Source: Norana najaformis (lineage: Eukaryota; Annelida; Clitellata; Crassiclitellata; Hormogastridae). Taken from it: a stretch of 64,000 bases of DNA. Each line of letters starts with the position of its first letter. Position 1 is the first letter of the stretch. The notes below the pieces were generated by a model, which was not told where the DNA came from, did not search any database, and was given only the letters and a program-made list of their open reading frames with translations. Made by a program: the position numbers and the translations under genes. The stretch spans positions 6,433,715-6,497,714 of the forward strand of contig OZ029927.1 of NCBI GenBank assembly GCA_964023275.1, in the 5' to 3' direction. Of the stretch, positions 34,200-45,900 are shown in pieces.

Positions 34200-34350
34200 T
34201 CATCAACATGATTATTTTCTATGATTCGTTGATGTTTCACAAGCCTTTGATACAGCGCAGTGTTTCTTTTCATGTTTTTAATCTTTATCTCAGTCCAGAC
34301 TACAATTACGTTTTCATATTCCAGACTACTATTATGTTTTCATATCTGTG
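34200..34350 (+). mobile_element. Older LINE, right piece with two minisatellite units
   Basis: FVDVSQAFDTAQ (RT motif A) is followed by TTTTAATCTTTATCTCAGTC and two units of the same 26-bp repeat as at 28972-29552, in inverted orientation relative to that copy. Confidence 0.6.
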
Positions 34351-34578
34351 TGCACACTCTCAGCAAACAAGGTGAGGTCGTTCCTGTTTTGTCTGTCCTA
34401 ACTTCACTTGTCTCTACATTCCCTCAGGGCCATTTTAGTTTTCTCCTGCCTTCCTTTAAGGTTTTCTTGCCGCATCCTCTTTTCATCCACATCACAACTT
34501 CTTCAGTCTGCCATCTTGTCACTGTGTAAAATCATGTGCCTGATGGCTCTGCTATTGCCACTTCCAATCTGTCGGTTT

Positions 34579-35515
34579 TAGGGATGTTAAACGATAATCG
34601 GAAATCCGATAATCGGTTTCGAAAACGATTATCGGTTTTCTTATTTACAAAACGATAATCGAATTAATTTTTTTGTCATTTTCGTAGTGAAAATTATAAG
34701 AAATGCCAGAAAGAAATAATTCATGGATTTGTTTAGTTTTTACGATTGTTTTGATCCAATATGGCCTGCAGATAAAAAGGCGCGTTTGTTCAAAATTTGT
34801 GAGCGCTCCGTGCGGCAATCTTATAGTATCCAATGTTACCCTTAGCATGTAGGCGTGGCTTCAGGCGCGCCATGCCGGGCTGCAGCCCTAGGGCTCAGCA
34901 GGCGTGCGAGTTTATCCAGTAGGATGCACTGCACACCGGTCCTCATCCAAGACTGTTCGCTCTACTGGCCGCTGCAGCCCGTGCAATGACTGTCATCAGT
35001 GCCTAGCTTGCATCCATGCTATCTTGGCTATCACTATTACTGCACAGGTATGTGGTCATATTCATTGAGCTGCGCATCCTGTTGGATGAGCCCCTTACAG
35101 CCGGCTGTAGTTGCTGCAGCCAGGGCTGAAGCCACGCCCACGTGCTAATGGAAAATTGGACCACGATACCTAAGATTGTTGATATGATTACTATTAGGAA
35201 TATGTTTTTATACTTTTATTTATGTTGTCTAATGAATAAAAGATTTCTTAAATAAACGTACAGTATAAATTATGTTCAATTAAAATTTAAATCTATAAGC
35301 AGAAAATAAATATTTCGGTGTTGACTGACACTGCGTTGCATGTACGTACGTAACTTACGATATGTAATAATAAAGTAACTGCATTATATTTATTTAATAA
35401 TATATTAAATTTGCTAATTGCTATGAAGGCCAATAAAAACCGATAATCGGTTTAAAATCGGATTTCTACAACCGATAATCGGTTTGCCAAAAAAAAAACG
35501 ATATTAACAACCCTA
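34579..35515. mobile_element. hAT-type non-autonomous element, 937 bp
   Basis: A perfect 8-bp duplication GTCGGTTT flanks it (34571-34578 and 35516-35523). The ends are inverted: TAGGGATGTTAAACGATAAT at the left, and TAGGGTTGTTAATATCGTTT as the reverse complement of the right. Both subterminal regions hold several copies of the palindrome-like CCGATAATCGG. It encodes no transposase. Confidence 0.88.
34842..35148. mobile_element. Small GC-rich inverted-repeat element nested in the hAT element
   Basis: TTAGCATGTAGGCGTGGCTT at the left matches the reverse complement of the right end, TTAGCACGTGGGCGTGGCTT, with two mismatches over about 23 bp. The inside is GC-rich, unlike the AT-rich host element. 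I could not fix a target duplication. Confidence 0.6.
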
Positions 35516-36969
35516 GTCGGTTTACACTAAATCCTACCTACCCATCATACCTGCTTGCCTCCCCTCCCTCAGACTGTCCGCAGCTACTCTCCGATACAAT
35601 CAAATTCTGTTCTCTCTGCTCCATCTGTACTGAATCGCAGTCTGTTGACATGTGCATCAGCCCCAAACCCTCTAAAAACGTCATTGGTAATTCTACTCTG
35701 CAGTGATATTCATCCTGATCCTGGCCAGCAAAGCCACTCCAAACCTAATCGCATTCATGGTTCGTGAACCAGCCGTCGTCATTGACATCTCTTGTCATAA
35801 CTTCCACTCCTTTGAATGCGCTTGTTTCTCTATACCATAAATTAGTCTCTGCCATTAGTTATCAGCAAGTCTCTTGTCTCTGTCTCCTGGATATTTCTGC
35901 TGCTTTCAACACCATCGACCATGAATTACTTCTCCAACAACTATCTTCCGGGTTTGGCAACTCTGATACTGTCCTTCTGTGGTTGCAGTCTTACCTGTCT
36001 TCCTGCTCCTTTTCTGTAAAAGCTGCAAGTCATTGTTTGCAACCCCTTCCCCTCACTTGTGGTGTCTCTCAAGGCTCGGTCCTAGGGCCATTCCCATTTA
36101 TCTTGTACACTGCGCTCCTGAGTCTTCTCACAGAATCCTCTTCAGTTGACCACCAGCTTTATGCTGATGACACTCAACTCTTCATATCCTTCTCTCCAAG
36201 TTCCTTTTCCTCATCTATCACCTGGTTACTTTACATTGTCAACTAAATCTCAAAATGGATGTCCTATGACCTCCTCTGTTTCAACCCTACCAAAACTGAA
36301 TTTACTGTGATAGGTCTATCAAACCAGATAACAAATATTCCAAACTCCTCCATCCCCCTATCAACTAACTCATCTACTCTCAGGTTTGCCTCTAATTCAC
36401 CCGTATGCTACCTTGGCGTCACCTTTGACCTACATCTCTCTTTTTCAAATCACATCTCCAACCTCTCTCACACACCTGTTTCAGTCATATCCGCGACCTT
36501 CGCCGTATTCGTTCTATGGTCGATTTTAAACCTGCTTCTACCACTGCTACCTCCATTGTCCACTCCAAGCTTGACTACTGTAATTCTCTTTTTCTCAAAT
36601 CCACTCAAATTAAGCACCTTCAACTCATCCAAAATTCACCTGCCTGAGCTGTCACCAGGACACCCAAGCATCACCGTATCAGTGCTATCCTGAAATCACT
36701 CCACTGGCTGAGAATCCCGGAATGTTGTTATTTCAAAGTTCTTTTCCTAAAGGTAAGTAGCAAAGGTAAGTAGGTTGGGAAAATTGGAGAAAGTTGTTTC
36801 CCAACCTACTTACCTTCCCAAACTGTTTACCATCCAATCAGACCACTCTAATTGCTCATCCTCTTACCTCACTCTTGCTCATCCCTCTGAAATTACTCAT
36901 CTTAAGTTCTCTAACCGATCCATACACTACACTACACCACGACTCTGGAATGATCTTGTAAGTTGTTAT

Positions 36970-38760
36970 CTCTAGATTTTTACAGCGCCCAACGAAAGCC
37001 ACATTATGGGGACTAGTGCTCTGTCAAAACCAAATCGATAGGCTACAGGGGTCAGGTTCCAGAAAATTCTCTGCTCCTGTATCCCTTCCGTCGTTCACTC
37101 TATCTATTATTCCTCAGATATTCCATTAAAAACTGAAGTCTCACCGTGTCAAGAAATCCCAACCTGATCAGTCTTCCCATTACTCTTAGCTTAAACACAA
37201 CCCACCCTAGCCTCTCTCCCTTCCTCTCTCTGGTCTCCTGGCAACCGGATATGGTTCTTGACATGGCATCTTTGGGCAACCCCACAGCGCAGAGCTCGTG
37301 AATAAGCTGGTGCTCTACACTTAGCTCTTAAGTAGCGCTTTAGAAGTTTTGAGTTTACGAGGACGATTTGCAGAAATCGCTTTGCAGAAACCGAAACCGG
37401 AGGGAAATGATTTCCCAAACGTTTGACTCTGACAAGCTAGCAATATAAAGTCCTGAAAAACTTCACCAACTAACCCACAATATGCAGAACAAACAACTTG
37501 TGCAATTTCGTTAAACAAAAACCGCAATGGAATCAAATGATTTGGAATCAAAACTTAACCACCAAAAACCATTAGTATCACGCAAAGAACACTCCACGCC
37601 GCTGAGCAATGTTTATATACGGAAGATCATAGCGAACGGTATAGATGTATCATTATATATTGAGCAAGTAAGTAAAATAATCGAGTTTCGTGAACAGACT
37701 GCTGCGCCTAACCGAAGCATAAAATTACGTCAGTTCAAGTTAATAGGAGATTAAACTTTCTTCCTTCTGAGGTATTTAACTCAAAACCCAAAATAAACTC
37801 TTTGTACTGACTTATACAGACTCATGTACGTGTAAATGATTAGGCGCCACATTCCCTTCTCTGCCTTGGTTTGTTTGGCTAATGCCATTGTCTCCAGCCG
37901 TCTCGACTACTGCAACTCGCTTCTTACTGGCATTTCTAAAGCTAATTTGATGAAGCTTCAAAGAGTTCAAAATACATTGGCGAGAGCTATCACTAAAACT
38001 CCGAAATATGATGACTTGACATTAAAACTTACCCCAACAACATGCAAGCTATTTTGAATTTGATTTTGCGAATAAGCCGATCGTTCTTATTTAAGCCATG
38101 CATCGCTTTTATATTGGGTTGTATGAAAGATTAGCGTGTGTGTACACCATCCCAGAATCCCATGTGCAGTAAGACAGAAGCCCCCGGGTAATCGTAATTG
38201 TAATCTCGAGATTCCTACAGCGTCCAACGAAAGCTAAGTCGCGGAAACCAGTTTATTCACAGGGGGGGGGGCGCTCAGTCAAAACAAAATCGATAGGCAA
38301 AAGAATTCGGTTCCAGGTCAAGATCCAGGAGTCAGACAGTCGGACGGCTACGGTGGATGGTGTTTGAAATTGGAGCGAGAAGAGAGACAAGAGGAAGAGG
38401 AAGAATCAGAATAAGATTTCTGAAAAAGAAATGTTTTCAGTCTTGAGTGAAAGACGAGCGCAGCAAATGAAAGAGGTGAAGTGTTGATGAGTTCGTATGG
38501 GTATATTTTATATGGGACTATCCGCCCGACTGGTTAATCCGGCCCTGCCTCAGAGTGTACTAGCGGTAACTGGTTTCCCAGATTGCAAATGGTCTCTGAT
38601 CAGATCTATTTTACATGTAGTATATGTCGTCAGAACTGTTCTTCACCAGTATCCCTAACTGCGCAGCGTCCCTGAATAAGCTAGTACCTTACACAGAGCT
38701 TTTTAGTAGCGCTCAGAACTGTAGAATTTACGATTAAGATTACCATTACTTAGCGGTGAT
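36970..38760. mobile_element. Cluster of LINE 3' fragments in both orientations
   Basis: Tail-family pieces lie at about 36975-37075 (minus), 37245-37350 (plus), 38190-38510 (minus, the most complete, CAGTCAAAACAAAATCGATA) and 38650-38760 (plus). At 37840-38035 (plus) a fragment encodes IVSSRLDYCNSLLTGISKAN and KLQRVQNTLARAITKTPKYD, the RT C-terminal region. All are 5'-truncated and no gene is seen. Confidence 0.65.
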
Positions 38761-39675
38761 AAGTGGATTTGCAGCGCTGAGAGATCTCGGGTTTTCGACA
38801 GCATCGTTGCCATAGTAGAGTAGAGACATCTGGTGCGTATGACAGCCGAATGCTATGGCATCGAGTAAAGGCGTCAAGATGGCAGACGGTGGGTGAACGT
38901 TTCTGTAGTTGTGCAGCATATCGCATTTTAAGTCTTTTTTACCTACCTTTTTGTGCCCGGAATTTGTCTTGTAATGACTGTCAATTAGGTGAAATTCATC
39001 CAAGAAAGCCGTTAATAAATTGAACACTTAGCTTCTGCGCAGTAGTATTTATTGCGAATTACAGTTATTGTGAAACATTTGGTCGGACCTAGCGTGTGTT
39101 TGCGTGTTACAACTAGGCAATTTCCATCGTTTGCAAGTCTCTTTCTTTATAATTGGGACACAGTACGGTAAAATTGGCACTCGAACGATTTCATGGAGTT
39201 CACTGTACATGTCAGTGTCGTTTATAAATTAAAACACGAAATTAGTTATCGCTACTATTGTTCTTTGATAAACTTTATATTATGACGAAGTTAAGTGCAC
39301 TTCAATGAGCCTAGGCTGAATCGATCGTAGTCAGGGCTGTAGGTCAGCAGATCAAAATTTTGTTGGTTCCCAGTAACTCCACAAGGTGGTGATGATTGCC
39401 TGCATATTTGACGTGTCGTTTGAAAGACGGCCTTGTTTTCCCCTTATGGTGCCACTTAAGTTGTCTGATGAGGATGCTGCTAATGTTGCTGCTGCTGCTG
39501 ATGGTGATCCAACACTTTAATGCCATTGCCTTTTGCAGTACTTTTGCTTTGCCAGACTTGATAAATTGGATCTATTTCAGTTCTTTCTTTTATTATCTGG
39601 GGAATTTTCAAAGTCCTGGCAGGCAGATCATCTCAACTTGCAGAAAAACAATATTGTTACCTGAATGCAGTGAAA
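38761..39675. other. Region upstream of CEP97: no exon assigned
   Basis: The promoter and any 5' non-coding exon of the CEP97 gene should lie here. I see no CpG-rich or TATA-type signal that I would defend. Confidence 0.3.
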
Positions 39676-39679
39676 GTGC

Positions 39680-39775
39680 CACCATGTCTCAGTGGTAAGG
39701 TAAGGTAATTGTTAATTTCTTCTATATATCTCGTGAAACTTCGGTCTTTGGAGGGCGGCCATGGGTTTGAAAGAC
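39680..39775 (+). repeat. Possible tRNA-like SINE
   Basis: ACCATGTCTCAGTGGTAAGG resembles an A box, and GGGTTTGAAAGAC about 75 bases later is a weak B box. The match is partial. Confidence 0.3.
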
Positions 39776-39847
39776 AAGACAAAAGCAAATCTAACAAATG
39801 GCCAACCTTTCCAATGAGTACATTGTTTTTTTACTTTTTTTCAACAG

Positions 39848-39999
39848 AAAGTCAAACAGAGATGATTGTACACGACTTGAGTAATCGGGGACTGCACAGC
39901 ATAGAATTCACTCCTGGTACAAGTCCACAGTCCCTTGTCTATGACGGAAATTTCATCAGGCAGCTGGAAAATCTTCATCATTATGAGAACCTTGTTAAG
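39848..39999 (+). CDS. CEP97: CEP97 exon (first found): N-terminus and first LRR
   Basis: The acceptor is TTTTCAACAG|AAAG. An ATG at 39862 begins [16 protein letters not shown], aligned with the N-terminal part of vertebrate CEP97, so it may be the start; the acceptor implies an upstream exon. It ends at GTTAAG|GCAAGC, a GC donor, in phase 0. Confidence 0.8.
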
Positions 40000-42900
40000 G
40001 CAAGCAATTGGCATTCATCCCATTGTTCTTTGTTTGTTTACTGTTTGTTTTGCTGTTTCTTTATTGCTATTTACCATTTATTTTTGTTTACTGGTTTATT
40101 ATTTATTTACTGTTTTTGCTTTTTGTTTGGTTACTGTTTGTTTATTTTTCAACTGTTTATTTTTTTACTGTTTTCCCCAAAGTATATATATGTATATATA
40201 CACTCATACATACAAAATTTCTGCTTATTTACTGTTTGGTTTATTGTTTGGTTACTGTTTATTTCTTGTTAATGCTTGTTAGTTTTGTTTCTTGAATAGT
40301 TGTTTCTGGTTTTTATTTTTATTTCTTCTTCAGTGACTTTGATTACTGCTTAATTGTTTAATGTTGCTTCTTCGTTTTCTTTGTAATGGTTATGCAGATT
40401 TCTTTATTTTTATAATTTAGATCATCTGTGGAAAGTTGTCTCATGGTTCTACTCTTAGACTTACATAGCATAGCAGGGGTATTAATTGGTTCAAAAGACA
40501 TGTAATCTGCAAATTAACGAGGATTATGTACAAGTGCTTACTGCCTATGAACTGTCTTACTTTTTGGACTGACAGCGTCTGTCCAAATGTCTAATCTAAT
40601 CACAGAAATTCCATAGATCTGTTATAATGTTGCACAAGACCTGAGTTTATCTGAGTGGGTTGGGTTGGATTGGCAATGGAGATTACATTGATTGTATAAT
40701 CTAGAAATATTAAAAACGTTTTGTTTGTTGAGGCCAGACTGCAAGCACTTTTGAGTAAATATCTTGAAGATTAGTATACAGATCTATTTATTGAATGATT
40801 GCATGGTTGAATGAATCTGCACTTGCCTAGACAAGACTATTGGTAGTAAATTTGTTTATCAAAATCTTTAGCTGAAGTCATGAATATGTTAAAAGTGTAA
40901 ATGTATTGAAGTGGCTGTTCTGCTTCTAAAGAATGTTGTTTTTCGTTTGTATCAACAGCTTTCTGTGGCAAACAATCAGATTTCAGATATGACAGGCATC
41001 ACTGCCCTGCGCAATTTGACTTCACTAAATCTTGCTAATAACAACATCTCACTTATACAGGGTAAAACCCTTTTTCTCAGGCAGTTATAAGTAATCTAAT
41101 CTGAGCTTCTAATCTAGTAATTTAATCTAATCTGAGAACTTCTGTAGCACCACTGTAATAAAGTTTTAGGCATCAGGCAATGATCGCTGCTAGGCAAGTT
41201 CAGTGTGCATGTGAAAATTGAGGCCAAGTCCAGTCAAACACCAAGAAACCCCCCAAAAAATCAGAGAGAACTTGGAAACAGCCTACAGAGGGAATGAGTC
41301 AAGTAAGTACTTTTCCTGTTTCCACGAAGAATTGCAATTTACGGGGCTACCGCTGTATCTAGTTGTTAAATTATGTAATAGCCTCTTTACAGCCTCTTAG
41401 ATGTGCAGTAAACTACTTCATTATATGTGTTATGTGGCTAAACATCTTTATAACACCCTCTAAGTACCTCTTGAAGGTGCTGCCTTTGCTAGCCTGAGTG
41501 GTGTTAAAGTTCATTAAGAACAAGTTCATCAGTAAGCAAATTATGCTCAGATAACTGGAAAAGTCACCACTTGAAGGCTCTTGTTCACATGTAGAACCCA
41601 ACCTCTTTCTTTCTAGAGCAAATTCACCTGAGTGTAGCAGCATCCAAATATTTGTCACCACATTTTCCTGTCTTGGACGTTTCTCAAAACACTGCAGCCA
41701 ATTTAAACTTGATTTAGATGCTGCCAGGAGGCTGTGTAGTAGTTTTAAAAGTGTTGGCTACACTCCTGTTTATCTTCTCATCACCTCAAATTTAGTCGCC
41801 AGTGTCACAATACATGTAAACCTGACCCTGCTGCTAAATCCACCTATTTGTCTCATTTGGTCTCTGAATGCTCCTTTTCTTCTAAGTTATTATGGCAGGT
41901 GGTAAACAGGATTCTACTCGATGACAAATGCAACAGTTTATTACCTATAGCTCTTTACTGCACTCTTCCCCTGCCCACATGTTCTTGTGCTTCTTGTCTC
42001 ACAAGATCTCGTAAGACTCAACTTTTCTGATGTTCCCTCATCTGGTAGCCTTTCATAACTTGAATCTCCTCACCAGTTCTCTGCTTGCTCCTACTAACAA
42101 CCTTGACTGAAATTACTAATCTCATTTTCTCAGCCCCTGGTAACATTGTGCATTGGACCTCTTTCCTACCACACTTTTAACAGAATTCTTCAATGTCTTG
42201 GGGCCAATTATCACAGTCATAGTCAACTTCTGTCTCGCTGAAGGCTGCTTCCCCACCAGTTTTGCTCATGCCATGGTTTACCCTCTTAAAAAGCCACATC
42301 CGTCTCTTGATGATCTATCAAACTATCACCTCACCGTTTTTGATACTGTTGATACTGTTGATCACTGCATACTCCTTCACGTCTTTGAACATTTGTTTGA
42401 TCTTTCTGGACCCGCTTTTTGTTGGTCCATTTCTTACCTGCAACCTTGTACTTAGTTCATATCAACCAACCCACTTCTGCACCTACTCCCTTGAATTGTC
42501 AATACATAACCAAAGGGTTATGTATTGATGATTATGTTATGACGGTTGAGCATGGTTGAGCTCTTGTTCACATTTTACATGACTCCACTCAGTTCACTAC
42601 TTACTGATAGCTCTTGACTACCACTTGTACACTGATGATACCCAGCTATTCCTCTCATTCAAGAGTTGCACTTTTAATCCTTTTCTCCAACTACTTGCTT
42701 TGATTTTTTGTGATGTTCATTCTTGGATGGCTAGTAATAAACTTTTTATGAGTCCTTCAAAAACTGAATTCATTCTTCTAGGCAACAACTCCATAAATTA
42801 CCTTAAGTCTGTTCAGTTGGGCAGTTTGCTTGTCATTTATACTGAATGTGCACACAGTCTAGGCGTAATATTTGACTCCACTATGTTATTTTTTTTTATC

Positions 42901-45900
42901 ATATTAGTGCCATATGCAAATCAGCTCAATTTCGCATATGGGATATTTATAGATTAAGATCTCTTTTGCATCATACTGTCATAGTTCCACTAGCTAATGC
43001 ATTGGTTTCCAGTAGGCTTGACTTCTATAACTCGCGGCATATTGGCATCACTAAGAGAGATCTGCACAAACTATAAATGGTTCAATACTCTCAGGCCAGA
43101 ACCATAAAAAATAACTGAGTATTGGCATGTTACACCAATATTACATTCATTACACCTTTTGCCCATCGAGCAAAGAATCCAGTTTAAACTCTGTCTTATA
43201 GTTCACAAAGTACTATGTTTAAATCAGCCGACCTCTCTCTGTTCCATGCTCAGCCGTCATACCATCAAATATTGCACTCAGTCAGTGAACACAATGACTC
43301 TTGTTGAGCCTTGTACCAGGACAGTGTTGAGTTCTAGAGCATTCTTGGTTGTTGGTCCACGGCATTGGAATTCGCTGCCGAGTTCTATTTGTTGTGTCAG
43401 GTCTGTGATGTCATTCAGGTCTAAACTTAAGACTCATCTTTAAGCTTGTTTACCCACCATAGCCTAACTTCTGGTTTCTCTGCCATATCACGCCTACGAT
43501 TCCTCGCTCAGTCGATGGACATATGGCGTGTTAACAAATGCATTACTTACTTACTTACTTACTTATCAGAATTTTGAATTGGCTTCTCGGATGGATTATG
43601 AGTTTGATTTCGATTTCACTTGAAGCGACCGTTGATTGGTGCCTTGGGTATTATGATAACAGTGACTTAGCCTTTTCCAGTCTTTTTGAGGCCTGTTTCT
43701 TTGCAGCCAAAAGGATAGAGCTGTTGTGTGATCCTCTTCAGGTGGAGCTCAAGTGACATGGCTGTAGAATTGCAATCAGCATTTGTGAGTGATGGCAGAG
43801 ACTTATATTCTAGTTTCTTGTTCAGGGCCTCTGTGTTCATCCCCAAAGAACCCGACCAACATTGGTGGCAGTGAGGTTTGACAACTGATACCAAGTTCTT
43901 GGTCCATGTTGCTTAACTAGGAATGAGAATTGGTGACAGCCGAAGTAACTGACTGGCGCCCTTTGCTTATGTAGAAGACTAAAATCCAGGTATCCCTCAG
44001 ACCTCCAGATCTTTGCAGGATTGGCATTCATGGTTACTGGCTGGTTGGTCACTGAACCTCTCTGTGATTACCAGTCTCCCACTCCAAAGGCCCTGGCTCA
44101 TCGTGTCATCACCAGATCCAAGGTTTTCCAGTTGCACTGGCAAATCTGGGACTTGGTGTTGTCTGAATGGCTATATTACAGGTTGGCCAGTTCAAAATGG
44201 TGATTATCTTAGTGTCCATTTAGAGTGTCTACTTTCTTTCAGCCAGCAGATTGGAAATGGTATACACAAATGCATGTAATGTAAGTAATGTAAACTAATT
44301 TTCTCTTTTGAACGAAGAATTTGAAAGTGAGAAGCTTCAGGCAATTGCTGACTGATGAAAGTCACTACATTTACCTACCCTGTCAATTAGCTTTTCATTT
44401 AAGTTTCATGTTTCTGTGACACAGTGAGAGCTTTCATTCATTGTACTGGGATTGTAATGCTGGGCCAGTACAGCTTTGCAGCATGCCAAGAGAAACATGG
44501 AGTTGAAACGTGATATGTTCACATCCAAAGAAACAACTCAGACCTTTGGAAACATGAGATTTCTTCCTAGTCATAGGTTTTAATTTCTCGTTGTTGTGGA
44601 ACAGTGATTCTGTGTCCTGATAACTTGCTCGGTTTATTATCTTTGGTTTAGAATTGCTTCTGTGTCCATTAGTCAGACATTGCTTTGGTTCTTCTGTTCG
44701 TCTACATTTGCTCACTTGTGATACATATTCAGCCTGATATGATAACTCTAGCTGACGTGGAACACCGGTTTTGATCCCCCCCCGAGTATCTTCTTTCTGT
44801 AAGAGCTGCAGTTTATTTATTTGATAGTGATAATAAATGCCTTGCCTATGTCTACATCTGTGTCTAAGTCTATGACTGCATTGAACCATCTAAAACTCTC
44901 TTGAAGTTCATGTTTGCTCCGCGGACTTGTGTTGGCCCCCTAACTCTTTCAGGACTGCTTATGGTTCTTACTATTCCTCTTCCCCGGCTTCATTTTGCTC
45001 TTCTGAACTGTGTAGGGAGGGCATTAGCAAATTACAGTTGTATTGTATTGTAATCTCTTCCTGGTGTCATTTCCTGCATAGGCTGTTTCTGTGACTTCTC
45101 AGACTTCCATACAGCTTGGTTATTGACTAGACTTGCTTGATTTTCAGCTTGCACGTGGTTTTTTCTTAGCAGTGACCAGCGAATGATCCTCTGAACACGA
45201 TTACATTGGCACTGTAGGAGTTTCTAGATTAGATAAATCATTCCTAGTGCATCTCCTTTTTACTTGTGCTGCCTCATTTTCAGATTGCACATCTCTTGGT
45301 GGCTGTTTTCTTGTCTTTGCAGATTGATCTTCTGCATTTCAGCCAGAGTCTGCTCTGGATTTTATCCTGCATATTGATTTCGCATAAATTGGCAGCCCAT
45401 GGGTTATTAGAATGGTGCTACGGACATCTTCAGATTAGTTGTTTAGCCAAAACACATATGAACCTAAAAAATCTCTAGAATTGCAGGTGAAAGTACAAAG
45501 CATAATGTGACCTTACGTTACATAATATGACCTCACATTACATTGCATAATATGACCTTACATTTCATAATATGACCTTACGTTATGTTGCATGATATGA
45601 CCTTACATTACATAATATGACCTTACATTACATTGCATAATATGACCTTACATTACATAATTTAACCTTACATTACATTGCACAATATGACCTTACATTA
45701 CATTTTCTTTCGTTTTTTAGGTCTTAGGCATCTTTCAAAATTGACAAAGCTGAATCTGTCAGGCAATAAAATAAAAGTAAGTCTAGCTATTTAACAGCTG
45801 TTTGAAGGAACTGTGTTAAGTTCTAAGGCTTAGTTTTTGTTGTAATAAAGTATTGTAAGGTATGATAATTACTTGATTATTAGAGACCTGTAAAATAGAC

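Larger units (their letters stand above)
30386..34200 (+). mobile_element. Near-complete LINE (CR1/L2-type) with 2A motif
   Basis: About 400 bp of 5' leader precede a single intact ORF (30785-34039). A short 3' UTR with GGTTGATGCCTTGTGCATTA follows, then an (ATT)n tail at 34155-34195. The left edge is set by where the older LINE breaks off. I see no clear target duplication. It is the only LINE in the window whose ORF is not broken, so it is the youngest and possibly active. Confidence 0.85.
34360..36975 (+). pseudogene. Degenerate LINE with internal deletion and hAT insertion
   Basis: At 35555-35767 a frame carries LLTCASAPNPLKTSLVILLC then SDIHPDPGQ, a decayed form of the 2A-like site that precedes the endonuclease. 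From 35764 the endonuclease and RT fingers are missing and RT resumes (CLLDISAAFNTIDHELLLQQ, GVSQGSVLGPFPFILY, YADDTQLFISF). After a stop it continues as CFNPTKTEFTVIGLSNQ and CYLGVTFDLHLSFSNHIS. Frameshifts and stops follow. The hAT element lies in the 5' part. Confidence 0.75.

Noticed and set aside
39935..40295. Hydrophobic open frames of about 95-187 codons
   Set aside because: Beyond the CEP97 exon end at 39999 they only read TTTG/TTTA low-complexity intron sequence.
44434..44889. 151-codon open frame on the minus strand
   Set aside because: It shows no domain, no splice signals and no similarity I recognise; it lies in a CEP97 intron between repeats.
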